Source: Hyphomonadaceae bacterium (lineage in GTDB: Bacteria; Pseudomonadota; Alphaproteobacteria; Caulobacterales; Hyphomonadaceae). Taken from it: a stretch of 34,102 nucleotides of DNA. The notes under the pieces are model-generated. The model searched no databases. It worked only from the letters and a program-made list of their open reading frames with translations, and was not told where the DNA came from. Position numbers and translations under genes: made by a program. The stretch covers positions 1 to 34,102 of the forward strand of contig JAIXRO010000222.1 in the NCBI GenBank assembly GCA_027485145.1, given 5' to 3'. This document shows, in pieces, positions 7,690 through 15,410 of the stretch (its first letter is position 1; each line of letters begins with the position of its first letter).

Positions 7690-8177
7690 GCAGCGCAGTT
7701 CCGGCACGTGCCGCGCACTTCGACGACCGCGCGCGCCATCCGGAAGCCCGCGCCCTTCGTCTCCGCCTTCAAGGCGTCGCTGGTCGCCGTCGCGTGCAAC
7801 TCCTCGGCATGGTGGCAGGTGTCGCAGATCAGGAACACGGCGGAGTGGCTATGGCTGGTATGACCGCACGCGACATAGGCATTCAGGCTCTCGATCTTGT
7901 GGACGAGGCCGGTCTCCTGAAGGAAATCCAGCGCCCGGTAGATCGTCGGCGGCTTGGCGGCGCCCTCGCCGTCAAGGTTCGCCAGCAGGTCATAGGCCTT
8001 GGCCGGCCCTTCATTCTCCAGCAGCAGGCGCAGCACCTTGCGCCGGATGCGCGTCATCCGCTGGCCCTGGCGCACCACCATCGCCTCCGCCTCATGCAGG
8101 AAGGCGTCGGTATCGGCCGGGCTGCACGGCGTGTTTGCGTGTCCGTGGGCGTGGGTATGGGGCGGTGAACTGACCAT
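7686..8177 (-). CDS. zur: Fur-family transcriptional regulator, Zur-like
   Basis: A 163-residue metal-dependent repressor. The N-terminal tail is His-rich (HTHAHGHAN, residues 7-15). The winged helix follows, with the recognition helix around PPTIYRALDFL (76-86). The metal and dimer region contains CGHTSHSHS (104-112), a structural zinc pair CDTC (118-121) and CRNC (158-161). The long His/Cys-rich loop and the absence of the Fur HHDH block favour a zinc-sensing Zur over an iron-sensing Fur. The gene overlaps the downstream thioesterase gene by four bases. No obvious dyad operator was found in the short region before the divergent MarR gene. The symbol is by subfamily resemblance. Confidence 0.85.
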   Translation of the reverse strand: MVSSPPHTHAHGHANTPCSPADTDAFLHEAEAMVVRQGQRMTRIRRKVLRLLLENEGPAKAYDLLANLDGEGAAKPPTIYRALDFLQETGLVHKIESLNAYVACGHTSHSHSAVFLICDTCHHAEELHATATSDALKAETKGAGFRMARAVVEVRGTCRNCAA

Positions 8178-8317
8178 GCCTCTATTTCAGGTGTTTCGGG
8201 TCCAATGTGAAGGGGACAGGCGCGTTCAAGGTCTGGACGGGCTGCGCAAATCACTTGAGATTCGCCTTTCACGCGACTCGCTTCCCACAGCGCGGCGCGG
8301 CGTGGAGGTTGAAAAGA

Positions 8318-8698
8318 ATGCAGTTATCCGAACGGGAAGGGCTCGAACTCTGGCGCAAGGCGGTCACCGCCTCGGTGCGCTCGGACGCGCCGGACCTGAC
8401 GGCGCGCCAGCAGGCTGTGCTGATGTCGGTCGCCCTGATGCCCGGCCCGCACACCGTGCGCGGCCTTGCCGAACACCTGGGCGTGGCAAAGCCCGCGATT
8501 ACCCGCGCGCTCGATGCGCTGGAACGCCTGAATTTCATCCGCCGCCTGCCGGACGATTCGGACCTGCGCTCGATCTTCATCGAACGCACGCCGGAGGGCA
8601 TGACCTACCTGCGCGCCTTCGCCCGGCTTGTCCTTGCGGCAGCTTCCGGCGAAGAGTCGGGCGGAAAGCCTTCGGCCAAGCGTTCCAACGCCGCCTGA
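8318..8698 (+). CDS. MarR-family transcriptional regulator
   Basis: A compact 126-residue winged-helix regulator. The helix-turn-helix lies around residues 45-70 (VRGLAEHLGVAKPAITRALDALERL) and the wing around RRLPDDSDLRSIFIERTPEG. The frame is open further upstream, but ATG 8318 has GGAGG at 8304-8308 with nine-base spacing and starts at the first conserved helix (MQLSEREGLELW), so the longer version is rejected. The next gene, an NlpC/P60 peptidase, follows after 26 bases in the same direction, suggesting co-transcription. The effector and target genes are unknown; the tail (SGGKPSAKRSNAA) looks disordered. Confidence 0.88.
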   Translation: MQLSEREGLELWRKAVTASVRSDAPDLTARQQAVLMSVALMPGPHTVRGLAEHLGVAKPAITRALDALERLNFIRRLPDDSDLRSIFIERTPEGMTYLRAFARLVLAAASGEESGGKPSAKRSNAA

Positions 8699-8724
8699 GG
8701 CGCCTCGCCTCGGAGCCCGTTGCC

Positions 8725-9570
8725 ATGCCGGAACTGAATGACGCGCGCCTCACGCGGCCGCCGGGCACGCCGGTCCGCTATCAGGTGACCGCCGGTGTTG
8801 CCGCCATCCGCGCGGCGCCTTTGCCGGACGGCGAAATGGTCACGCACGCCTTGCACGGCGAGACGCTGGGCGTGTTCCGCGAGGAGGGCGAGTTCGGCCT
8901 CTGCCAGCTCAGCCGCGATCGTTATGTCGGATGGGTGCTGATGGAGGCGGTCTCCGCGCCCGTTCTTCCGCCCACGCACAAGGTGTCGGCCTTGCGCACC
9001 TATTGCTTCTCGGGGCCTGACTTCAAGTCTTCGCCCCGCTTCATGCTCTGCCTCGGCGCGCGCGTGGTGGCGACGGGGAAAACCTCAGGGCCCTGGGTTC
9101 AATGCGAACGGGCGGGCTGGGTCCATCAGCGCCATCTTGCCGCCCTGACCGATCTCGAAACCGATCCGGCAGCGGTCGCGGAGCGCTATCTCGAAACCCC
9201 CTATCTCTGGGGCGGGCGCGAAAGCCTCGGGCTCGATTGCTCCGGCCTCGTCCAGCAGGCCTTCGAGGCCTGCGGCGTGCAATTGCCGCGCGATTCCGAC
9301 ATGCAGGCCGCCTGGGCCGGCGAGGCTGTGGCGGACTGGCAGTTACCGGGGCGCCTGCAGCGCGGCGACCTTGTCTTCTGGGACGGACATGTCGGCATCC
9401 TGACGGCGCCCGACACGCTGCTGCACGCCAACGTGCACCATCTGTGTGTCGCCCGCGAACCGCTGGCCGAAGCCATCGCCCGCATACGGACGGTCGTGGG
9501 GGATATCACCTGCGTTCGGCGCGTTCCGCTGACGCACGGACCGGTGCCCGCGTGGCTCGGTGCGGATTAG
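8725..9570 (+). CDS. NlpC/P60 family cysteine peptidase with SH3-like N-terminus
   Basis: A 281-residue peptidoglycan-peptide hydrolase. The first about 140 residues form two SH3b-like modules (motifs YQVTAGVAAIRAAP, VGWVLMEAV and GWVHQRHL). The C-terminal half is the papain-like C40 domain: catalytic Cys172 in LDCSGLVQ, His222 in WDGHVGIL, and a third polar residue probably His234 in TLLHANVHH. PYLWGGRES (159-167) is the usual lead-in. The start ATG 8725 has GGAG at 8712-8715; the much longer open frame upstream overlaps the MarR gene and is not coding. No signal peptide is visible, so it may act on recycled muropeptides in the cytosol, like gamma-D-glutamyl-diamino-acid endopeptidases. Confidence 0.93.
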   Translation: MPELNDARLTRPPGTPVRYQVTAGVAAIRAAPLPDGEMVTHALHGETLGVFREEGEFGLCQLSRDRYVGWVLMEAVSAPVLPPTHKVSALRTYCFSGPDFKSSPRFMLCLGARVVATGKTSGPWVQCERAGWVHQRHLAALTDLETDPAAVAERYLETPYLWGGRESLGLDCSGLVQQAFEACGVQLPRDSDMQAAWAGEAVADWQLPGRLQRGDLVFWDGHVGILTAPDTLLHANVHHLCVAREPLAEAIARIRTVVGDITCVRRVPLTHGPVPAWLGAD

Positions 9571-9591
9571 CTGGGGAGCGTCTTCTTGCTG

Positions 9592-9626
9592 CCAAACAAA
9601 AAGCCCCCGGCTGCGGCCGAGGGCTT
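9592..9626 (-). terminator. Rho-independent terminator of the cytochrome c gene
   Basis: Read on the minus strand, AAGCCCTCGGC, loop CGCA, then GCCGGGGGCTT forms an 11-bp stem (one T-G pair) at 9626-9601, followed directly by TTTGTTT. It lies 22 bases after the stop of the cytochrome gene. Confidence 0.85.
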
Positions 9627-9648
9627 CTGTATGCGGATGATCGCGGGA

Positions 9649-10392
9649 TCAGGTCGGGGCAACTTCCCCGGCCGGGGCCTCGGCAGGGGCTGCTTCCGGA
9701 GCCGCAGGGGCCGCGCCGTCGGCGGGAGCCGCTTCGCCTTCCGCCGGAACCGCCGCGCCATCGGCGGGCGCAGCCTCGCCTTCGGCCGGAGCCGCTTCGG
9801 CCGGAGCGGCCATCGGGGCCGGGAAAGGTGCCGCGCCTTCCGTATTGGCGGCGAGATAGGCGATCACGTTGGCCCGGTCAGCATCTTTCTTGATGCCGGC
9901 GAAGGACATCGAGGTGCCCTTCATGTACCCGGCGGGGCTTTTCAGCCAGGCGTCGAGATTTTCATATGTCCACCCGCCTTCGGCGTTCGACATCGGGCCG
10001 GAATAGTTGAAGCCGGCCATGTGCGCCTTCTCGGCCATGACGATGTTGTGGAGGTTCGGTCCGGTGCCGTTGGCGCCGCCCGGGGCGATCGTGTGGCAGG
10101 TGGAGCACTGGCCCGCAAAGGTGCGCTCGCCCTTGGCCACATCCGCCGTCAGCAGCGCCGCGCCCAGGTCGAACACGGCTTCGGCAGTGCCGGTCGAGGC
10201 CGCTTCGGCAATCTCGACGCAATGGTGGAACTGTTCGCACATCTTTTCGCCGAGCGTCATTTCTTCCGCATGCTCGCCATGATGGCCGCCTTCGCCGCCG
10301 AACACCACGCTTGGCAGGGTTGCGAGGCCCATCAATCCAAGGGCTGTGGCGAGCAGGGCTCCGAAGATCTTGTTGAGACCGAGTTCTCCCAT
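9649..10392 (-). CDS. cycM: Membrane-anchored class I cytochrome c (CycM/c552-like)
   Basis: A 247-residue electron-transfer protein. An uncleaved N-terminal helix (about residues 7-32, IFGALLATALGLMGLA) would anchor it in the inner membrane with the haem domain in the periplasm. The haem site is CSTCH (96-100) and the distal ligand is probably Met162 in MKGTSMSFAG. The region 33-60 is His-rich (GGHHGEHAEEM, EQFHHC). The last about 60 residues are an Ala/Pro/Glu repeat (AAPAEGEAAPADGA-like), probably a flexible periplasmic tail. AAGGAA precedes the ATG. Divergence from pheA is the arrangement familiar from many alphaproteobacteria, where this cytochrome passes electrons from the bc1 complex to the oxidase. 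Confidence 0.9.
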   Translation of the reverse strand: MGELGLNKIFGALLATALGLMGLATLPSVVFGGEGGHHGEHAEEMTLGEKMCEQFHHCVEIAEAASTGTAEAVFDLGAALLTADVAKGERTFAGQCSTCHTIAPGGANGTGPNLHNIVMAEKAHMAGFNYSGPMSNAEGGWTYENLDAWLKSPAGYMKGTSMSFAGIKKDADRANVIAYLAANTEGAAPFPAPMAAPAEAAPAEGEAAPADGAAVPAEGEAAPADGAAPAAPEAAPAEAPAGEVAPT

Positions 10393-10450
10393 CGGGCATT
10401 CCTTCGAGCTAGGCGAATCTATTCCGTATGTACGGCTTGGCGGGCGCCTT

Positions 10451-10482
10451 TTGGCACGCTAACCGGGTGCACACAATATAAC
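10451..10482 (+). promoter_or_regulatory. Weak candidate promoter for pheA
   Basis: TTGGCA (10451-10456) and TATAAC (10477-10482) lie upstream of pheA, but the 20-base spacing is long. No leader peptide or attenuator was recognised in the 173-base divergent region. Confidence 0.25.
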
Positions 10483-10565
10483 GGGTGCCTGTCGCGGGCG
10501 CTTCCCCCGGGGTTCGCGGCGATCAGACGCACGTGGAACCGGGCTGCAGGGCAGGGAATTCCGGG

Positions 10566-11402
10566 ATGAGCCAGAAAATTGCCTATCAGGGCGAACCGGG
10601 CGCGAATTCGCACATCGCCTGCGGTGAAGCGTTCCCGGGTCACGAGCCGATGGCCTGCCGCACGTTCGAGGACTGTTTCATCGCGGTCGAGAAGGGCGAG
10701 GCCGAGCTTGCCATGATCCCGGTCGAGAACACGATCGCCGGCCGCGTGGGCGACATTCACTACCTGCTGCCGTCCACCCAACTGCACATCACCGGCGAGT
10801 ATTACCTGCCGATCCGCTTCCAGCTGATGGCGCTGCCCGGCACGAAGCTCGAGCAAGTGAAGAAGGCCCGCTCGCATATCATGGGCCTTGGCCAGTGCCG
10901 CAATTTCCTGCGCAAGCACGGCATCGAAGCGGTCACGGCGGCCGACACGGCCGGCGCGGCGCGCGAAGTGGCGGAACTGGGCGATCCTTCGGTGGCGGCG
11001 ATTGCGCCGCGACTGGCGGCGCAAGTCTACGGCCTCGACATCCTCGCGCAGGATATCGAGGACGCCGAGCACAACACGACCCGGTTCGTGATCATGTCGC
11101 GCATCCCGGCCGATATCGATGCCGGCGACGGCCCCGCCAAGACGGCGTTCCTGTTCGAGGTGCGCAACATTCCGGCGGCGCTCTACAAGGGCCTCGGCGG
11201 CTTCGCGACCAACGGCGTGAACATGACCAAGCTTGAAAGCTACATGGTTGGCGGCTCGTTCGCGGCGACCCTTTTCTATGCCGAGATCGAAGGTCATCCG
11301 GACGAACGCCCGGTGCAACTCGCCCTCGAGGAACTCGGCTTCTTCTGCCAGTCGCTCAAGATCCTCGGCGTGTTCCCGAAGACGATGACAACCAAGCTTT
11401 AG
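10566..11402 (+). CDS. pheA: Prephenate dehydratase
   Basis: Monofunctional enzyme that converts prephenate to phenylpyruvate in phenylalanine synthesis (278 residues). It begins SQKIAYQGEPGANSH, typical of the alphaproteobacterial type. The catalytic domain carries IPVENTIAGRV (51-61) and the key NTTRF motif (170-174, Thr172-Arg173). An ACT domain follows (about 193-270), with TAFLFEVRNIPAALYKGLGGF and KLESYMVGG in place of the ESRP motif seen in enterobacterial enzymes; this is where phenylalanine feedback binds. The start ATG 10566 follows AGGGAATT; the upstream in-frame ATG at 10485 is rejected because residues there lack homology. No chorismate mutase domain is present. Confidence 0.96.
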   Translation: MSQKIAYQGEPGANSHIACGEAFPGHEPMACRTFEDCFIAVEKGEAELAMIPVENTIAGRVGDIHYLLPSTQLHITGEYYLPIRFQLMALPGTKLEQVKKARSHIMGLGQCRNFLRKHGIEAVTAADTAGAAREVAELGDPSVAAIAPRLAAQVYGLDILAQDIEDAEHNTTRFVIMSRIPADIDAGDGPAKTAFLFEVRNIPAALYKGLGGFATNGVNMTKLESYMVGGSFAATLFYAEIEGHPDERPVQLALEELGFFCQSLKILGVFPKTMTTKL

Positions 11403-11478
11403 CCTCACCGGGCGAAAAGTTCTTGGCAAAGTCCGGACACGTCCGAAACCGTCGTGCGGCGGTGGACGAAGTCCGGGA

Positions 11479-12378
11479 TCAAAGCCGTGTCAGCGTTGCG
11501 CGCAATCGAGGGGCCGCGAAATCCAGAAACGCGCGGAGCTTGATGGGCATCCGACCATGATCAGGGTACAGAAGATGAACCGGCATGGGTGCGGGTTCGA
11601 ATTCCATCAGTATCGGGATGAGAGTCCCCTGAAGTATCGCCTGGTGTGCCTGATAGCCCAAAACTCTCGTTATCCCGACACCAGCAATGGCGGCATCGAC
11701 GGCGGCTTCGGCCGTGTTCACGATGAGCCTCGGGCGAATTGAAGCCGCTGTGAATGTCTTCCCGGAGCGAAAGGTCCAGGAGTGAGGATCGTCCGGCCGG
11801 TCGAATGTTATGCAGGCATGGTTTTTCAGGTCATCCGGTGTTTCGGGTTTCACGCGGCTCTCGAAGTAGTCCGGGCTGGCGCACACCACTTCCCGGATTT
11901 CGCCGGTCTTCGTTGAGATCATTCCACTATCGGGCAGCGCGCCAATTCGAACGGCGACGTCGACATGATCCTCCGCAAAATCGACGAGCCGGTCTGACTG
12001 TACCAATCGGACATCGACGCTGGGAAAGGCTGACAGGAAGGCAGAAATTATCGGCAGGACGTGAAGACGGCCAAAAACGATCGGCGCAGCCACGGTCAGT
12101 TCACCGCGGGGCGCAGAGTATTCGCCGGAGGCTGATCTTTCTGCCTCGGCAAGGTCTTCGAGAATCCGCCTGCATGCCGAAACATACACGCGGCCGGCTT
12201 CGGTGAGAGTCAGCTTTCGGCTCGAACGGATGAAGATCTGGGTCCGCAGATGGGCTTCGAGGTCCGAAACCCGGCGACTGATGGTGGCGAGCGGTACGCC
12301 CAGCCGGCGACCGGCCGCGGAGAAGCTACCCGAGTCGACCGCTTCCAGAACGGTCCGCATTGCGCCCAGACGGTCCAT
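11479..12378 (-). CDS. LysR-family regulator 1, divergent from an AhpD-like gene
   Basis: A 299-residue LysR regulator. The N-terminal winged helix (MDRLGAMRTVLEAVDSGSFSAAGRRLGV..ISRRVSDLEAHL) is followed by the periplasmic-binding-like effector domain (from about residue 90, RGELTVAAP). ATG 12378 has AAGGA six bases upstream, so the longer open frame to 12621 is rejected. It belongs to the group whose members often control a divergent neighbour, here the AhpD/CMD-family gene starting at 12504. Base composition is lower in GC than the flanking genes (about 57% in two sampled 60-base lines), a mild hint of separate history. The effector is unknown; no clean T-N11-A dyad was found in its 125-base divergent region. 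Confidence 0.92.
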   Translation of the reverse strand: MDRLGAMRTVLEAVDSGSFSAAGRRLGVPLATISRRVSDLEAHLRTQIFIRSSRKLTLTEAGRVYVSACRRILEDLAEAERSASGEYSAPRGELTVAAPIVFGRLHVLPIISAFLSAFPSVDVRLVQSDRLVDFAEDHVDVAVRIGALPDSGMISTKTGEIREVVCASPDYFESRVKPETPDDLKNHACITFDRPDDPHSWTFRSGKTFTAASIRPRLIVNTAEAAVDAAIAGVGITRVLGYQAHQAILQGTLIPILMEFEPAPMPVHLLYPDHGRMPIKLRAFLDFAAPRLRATLTRL

Positions 12379-12503
12379 CCTTATCCTTCCATAAAATGAG
12401 AGGGTAACTTCAAAACCATCTATCTGACGCGGATTTTTCGGAAGGTCTAGATACGCCCTTGTCCGGCCGCAGTGGCCGGTTTCAACCAAGGAAGGTTCAA
12501 GAA

Positions 12504-13055
12504 ATGTCCCGTATTCAAATCCCCCAATCCGTCGATGCCGCGCCGGCTGCGTCCCAGCCGCTGCTTGCTGCCGTGAAGTCGCTTCTCGGTTCTGTGCCCA
12601 ACCTGTTCCGGTTGGTGGCAAAGAGCCCCGCTGCCCTCGAAGGTTATCTCGGCATGAACGGTGCCCTGAACAAAGGCGCGCTGCCTGCTGCGACCCGCGA
12701 ACGCATCGCGCTCGCCGTGGCGGAAATCAATCGCTGCGATTACTGCCTCTCGGCCCATACTTTCCTGGCCAAGAATGTCGCGAAGCTCGACGATTCCGAG
12801 ATCACCGCCAACCGCAGCGGCGCGTCCAATGACGTCAAGGCGGACGCCGCTGTCCGGTTCGCGGCAAAGGTGGCAACGGCTCGTGGTCATGTCAGTGACG
12901 CGGATCTCAGCGCCGTGCGTCTCGCCGGTTATGACGATGCGCAGATCATCGAGATCGTCCAGCACGTCGCGCTGAATACGTGGACGAACTACATCAATGA
13001 GGTTGCGAAAACCGACATTGATTTCCCCGTCATCAAAGCCCGCGAAACCGCCTGA
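12504..13055 (+). CDS. AhpD/carboxymuconolactone-decarboxylase-family protein 1
   Basis: A 183-residue all-helical protein of the CMD/AhpD fold. The redox signature is Glu74 followed by CDYCLSAH, with Cys78, Cys81 and His85, the relay used by AhpD-type peroxidase partners. Conserved flanks are VPNLFRLVAKSP (31-42), ATRERIALAVAEIN and the C-terminal NTWTNYINEVAKTDIDFP. ATG 12504 has AAGGAAGG at 12488-12495. It is probably a cytosolic hydroperoxide-reducing or thiol-disulfide enzyme, in one operon with the cupin lipoprotein 75 bases downstream. It is a paralogue of the protein at 16446-17018. The true substrate is unknown; decarboxylase activity is unlikely because of the CxxC. Confidence 0.92.
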   Translation: MSRIQIPQSVDAAPAASQPLLAAVKSLLGSVPNLFRLVAKSPAALEGYLGMNGALNKGALPAATRERIALAVAEINRCDYCLSAHTFLAKNVAKLDDSEITANRSGASNDVKADAAVRFAAKVATARGHVSDADLSAVRLAGYDDAQIIEIVQHVALNTWTNYINEVAKTDIDFPVIKARETA

Positions 13056-13129
13056 CCGGCCTCGCTGGGCCGCGATATGCCGTGGCCCGGCGCCTGTCGG
13101 TTCAGACCACAACGAAAAGGATTTCCAAC

Positions 13130-13597
13130 ATGTCACTCAACACCCTGTCCAAGCTCGCGGCCGCGACCCTGCTCGTCGCCGTTTCCGCCTGCTCCACGAG
13201 CCTGGCGACGCCCGCCGGACCCGTTCACGAAGGGGCTTCCAAGAGCGTGCCCGCTGAAAACATCGGCTTCTTCGGAGCCGGCGTCAAAACGGAAGCTGGC
13301 GAACTCAACGCGGGCCCCGCTTACGGCGATCTCCAGGCGGGCCGCCACGGCACGTTCATCCGCATGCCGGCCGGCTTTGTCAGCCCGCTCCACTCGCACA
13401 CTGAGGACTACTTCGCCGTGGTGATCGAGGGCGTGGGAGCCAATGATCCAGTCGGCGCCGAACCCACCCGCTTGCCCGTCGGCTCCTACTGGTTCCAGCG
13501 CGGCGAAGAAGACCATGTCACGCGGTGCCTGTCGGAGACCGACTGTCTGTTCTTCATCGTGCAGCCCGGCAAGTTCGACTACGTTCCGGCCGGATGA
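13130..13597 (+). CDS. Cupin-domain lipoprotein
   Basis: A 155-residue envelope protein. Residues 1-21 form a lipoprotein signal peptide with the lipobox VSAC (Cys21). The rest is one small cupin barrel: the metal-binding motif is around SPLHSHTEDYFAVVIEG (about residues 91-107), and a second motif is around YWFQRGEEDHVTRC. ATG 13130 has AAAAGG nine bases upstream, and the 16 residues before it in the open frame are not conserved. It follows the AhpD-like gene in the same direction and probably shares its LysR control. A dioxygenase, isomerase or quercetinase-like role is possible but cannot be told from the sequence. Confidence 0.88.
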   Translation: MSLNTLSKLAAATLLVAVSACSTSLATPAGPVHEGASKSVPAENIGFFGAGVKTEAGELNAGPAYGDLQAGRHGTFIRMPAGFVSPLHSHTEDYFAVVIEGVGANDPVGAEPTRLPVGSYWFQRGEEDHVTRCLSETDCLFFIVQPGKFDYVPAG

Positions 13598-13605
13598 TCG
13601 GAGGT

Positions 13606-13629
13606 GCCCGGAAGTGAAAGCTTCCGGGC
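13606..13629 (+). terminator. Hairpin after the cupin gene, possible terminator
   Basis: GCCCGGAAG (13606-13614) and CTTCCGGGC (13621-13629) pair perfectly around TGAAAG, starting nine bases after the cupin stop. No T-run follows, so termination would be weak or factor-assisted. Confidence 0.5.
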
Positions 13630-13799
13630 GCGCCTGCCGGGCGGTATCTGACGAAACACGCCGGGCTAAAACGCGAACGAGGAAGAATTATCGCCTCGGA
13701 GTTTCAAAAATCCGGGATTGCATGTCTAAATCCGGTTCTCTTGCGGCTCATCCCTTCAGGCAGGAATGATCCTGGCCGCAAACCTCAGGAATTCACCTC

Positions 13800-14159
13800 A
13801 TGCAATACATGCTCATCTTCACCGAACCGACCGAAGTCTTCGCCCGGCGCGAGGACCCTGCCGAAGCGCCGGCCTATTGGGGCGCCTGGTCGGCCTATAT
13901 GGGCTCGATCGCCCAGGCCGGGATCATGGTCAACGGTGACGGGCTGCATCCGCCGCACACCGCCACAACCGTCCGGGTGCGGAATGGCAAGCGCGATGTC
14001 CAGGACGGCCCGTATGCGGACGTCAAGGAACAGCTCGGCGGCTATGTCGTGATCGAAGTGCCGGGCCTTGATGCGGCGCTCGACTGGGCGGCGAAATCAC
14101 CCTCGGCGCTTTATGGCTCGGTCGAAGTGCGGCCCGTGCTGCCGCCGCCGGCCCGCTGA
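13800..14159 (+). CDS. YCII/DGPF-domain protein
   Basis: A 119-residue protein of the YCII-related DGPF family, which shares the dimeric ferredoxin-like fold. It starts MQYMLIFTEP and carries the family motif DGPYADVKEQLGGYVVIEV (69-87; Asp69-Gly70-Pro71). ATG 13800 has AGGA nine bases upstream. DGPF proteins are typically encoded next to ECF sigma factors of group ECF42 and are their main known regulatory targets, and such a gene starts only 15 bases downstream here. I could not identify a convincing sigma-specific promoter in the 202 bases upstream. The biochemical role of DGPF proteins is unknown. Confidence 0.93.
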   Translation: MQYMLIFTEPTEVFARREDPAEAPAYWGAWSAYMGSIAQAGIMVNGDGLHPPHTATTVRVRNGKRDVQDGPYADVKEQLGGYVVIEVPGLDAALDWAAKSPSALYGSVEVRPVLPPPAR

Positions 14160-14174
14160 GCGAAGGCGCACTGA

Positions 14175-15404
14175 GTGAACGAGGGAGACGCCCAACAGGC
14201 TGCCGAGACCGCCGCGCGCGGCAGTTATGGGCGTCTTCTGTCCCTCATCGCCCGGTCGACCCGCGACATCGCGGCGGCGGAAGATGCGCTCGCGGAGGCA
14301 TTTGCGAGGGCCTTGAGCGTCTGGCCCGAGCGCGGCGTGCCGGACAATCCGGAGGCCTGGCTCCTCACCGCGGCCCGCCGGTCTGCGGGTCATGTCCGCC
14401 GCCATCTGGGCGTGCGGGACGCGGCGGCGCCCGCGCTGGAACAGGTTTATGAAGCGATGCACGCCCGTCCGTCCCCTGACTTTCCCGATGAGCGCCTGAA
14501 GCTGATGTTCGTGTGCGCGCATCCGGCCATCGATGAAAGCGTGCGCACGCCGCTGATGTTGCAGACGATCCTGGGGCTCGATGCGGCGCGGATCGCGCGC
14601 GCCTTTCTCGTCGAGGCGTCCGCGATGTCGCAGCGGCTTGTGCGGGCGAAGTCGAAGATCCGCGATGCGGGCGTTGCCTTCGAAGTTCCGGAGCCCGGCG
14701 ACCTTGCCGAACGGCTCGAGGATGTGCTCGCGGCGATCTACGCCGCCTATACGCTCGGATGGGATGATGTGCCGGGCGAGGCGCGGGCAGGCGACGCGCT
14801 CACGGGTGAAGCCATCTTTCTCGCGGGCCTCGTCGTCCAGTTGTTGCCGGATGAGCCGGAAGCGAAGGGCCTGCTGGCCTTGATGCTGGCGAGCGAGGCG
14901 CGCGCGAAGGCGCGGCGAACGGCGGACGGGACTTATGTTCCGCTCATGGCGCAAGACGTGCAGCTCTGGGACGGCGCGATGATGGCGCAGAGTGAGGCGG
15001 CCCTGCGGGCGGCCGCGGCGCTGCGACGGCCGGGCCGGTTCCAGACGGAGGCGGCGATCCAGTCGCTGCACAACCAGTCCGTCATGCTGGGCGATGTGCC
15101 AGCGCGGGCGTTGCTGCATCTCTATGATGTGCTCGTGCGCCAGTCGCCGGCGATCGGCGCGGCGGTCGCACGGGCCGTCGCCTACGGAGAACATGCGGGC
15201 GCGGAAGACGGCCTTGCGCGGCTGGACGAGATTTCGCCGGACCGGGTCGCACGCTATCAGCCCTATTGGGCAGCGCGGTTCCATCTGCTGCAGGCGGCCG
15301 GGCGGCGCAAGGAGGCAGCGTCGGCCCATGCGAAGGCGCTCGAACTCACGCGCGATCCGGCGCTGGTCGCCTTCCTGAGGTCGCGGCTCTCGAAAGCCGA
15401 TTAG
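14175..15404 (+). CDS. ECF42-type RNA polymerase sigma factor with C-terminal TPR-like extension
   Basis: An extracytoplasmic-function sigma factor of 409 residues, twice the usual ECF length. Sigma region 2 covers about 15-80 (DIAAAEDALAEAFARALSVW, then PDNPEAWLLTAARR). Region 4 covers about 105-175, with DERLKLMFVCAHPAID and the helix-turn-helix near ARIARAFLVEASAMSQRLVRAK. The long helical C-terminal extension (about 180-409) has the group's marker segment GRFQTEAAIQSLHNQ and a TPR-like end (GRRKEAASAHAKALEL). In ECF42 proteins this extension controls activity in place of an anti-sigma factor, and none is seen here. The start is GTG with GAAGG about 10 bases upstream. It shares a short operon with the DGPF gene and faces a LysR gene six bases past its stop. 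Confidence 0.93.
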   Translation: MNEGDAQQAAETAARGSYGRLLSLIARSTRDIAAAEDALAEAFARALSVWPERGVPDNPEAWLLTAARRSAGHVRRHLGVRDAAAPALEQVYEAMHARPSPDFPDERLKLMFVCAHPAIDESVRTPLMLQTILGLDAARIARAFLVEASAMSQRLVRAKSKIRDAGVAFEVPEPGDLAERLEDVLAAIYAAYTLGWDDVPGEARAGDALTGEAIFLAGLVVQLLPDEPEAKGLLALMLASEARAKARRTADGTYVPLMAQDVQLWDGAMMAQSEAALRAAAALRRPGRFQTEAAIQSLHNQSVMLGDVPARALLHLYDVLVRQSPAIGAAVARAVAYGEHAGAEDGLARLDEISPDRVARYQPYWAARFHLLQAAGRRKEAASAHAKALELTRDPALVAFLRSRLSKAD

Positions 15405-15410
15405 CTCACG

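Noticed and set aside
6496-7863. 455-codon plus-strand open frame
   Set aside because: Runs out of frame through the aminotransferase and antisense to the thioesterase; no motif.
11403-11478. Terminator between pheA and LysR 1
   Set aside because: Only a short CGGAC/GTCCG dyad is present, without a T-run or a stable stem.
14097-15329. 410-codon minus-strand open frame
   Set aside because: Lies wholly opposite the DGPF and ECF42 genes and gives an Arg/His-rich translation with no domain.
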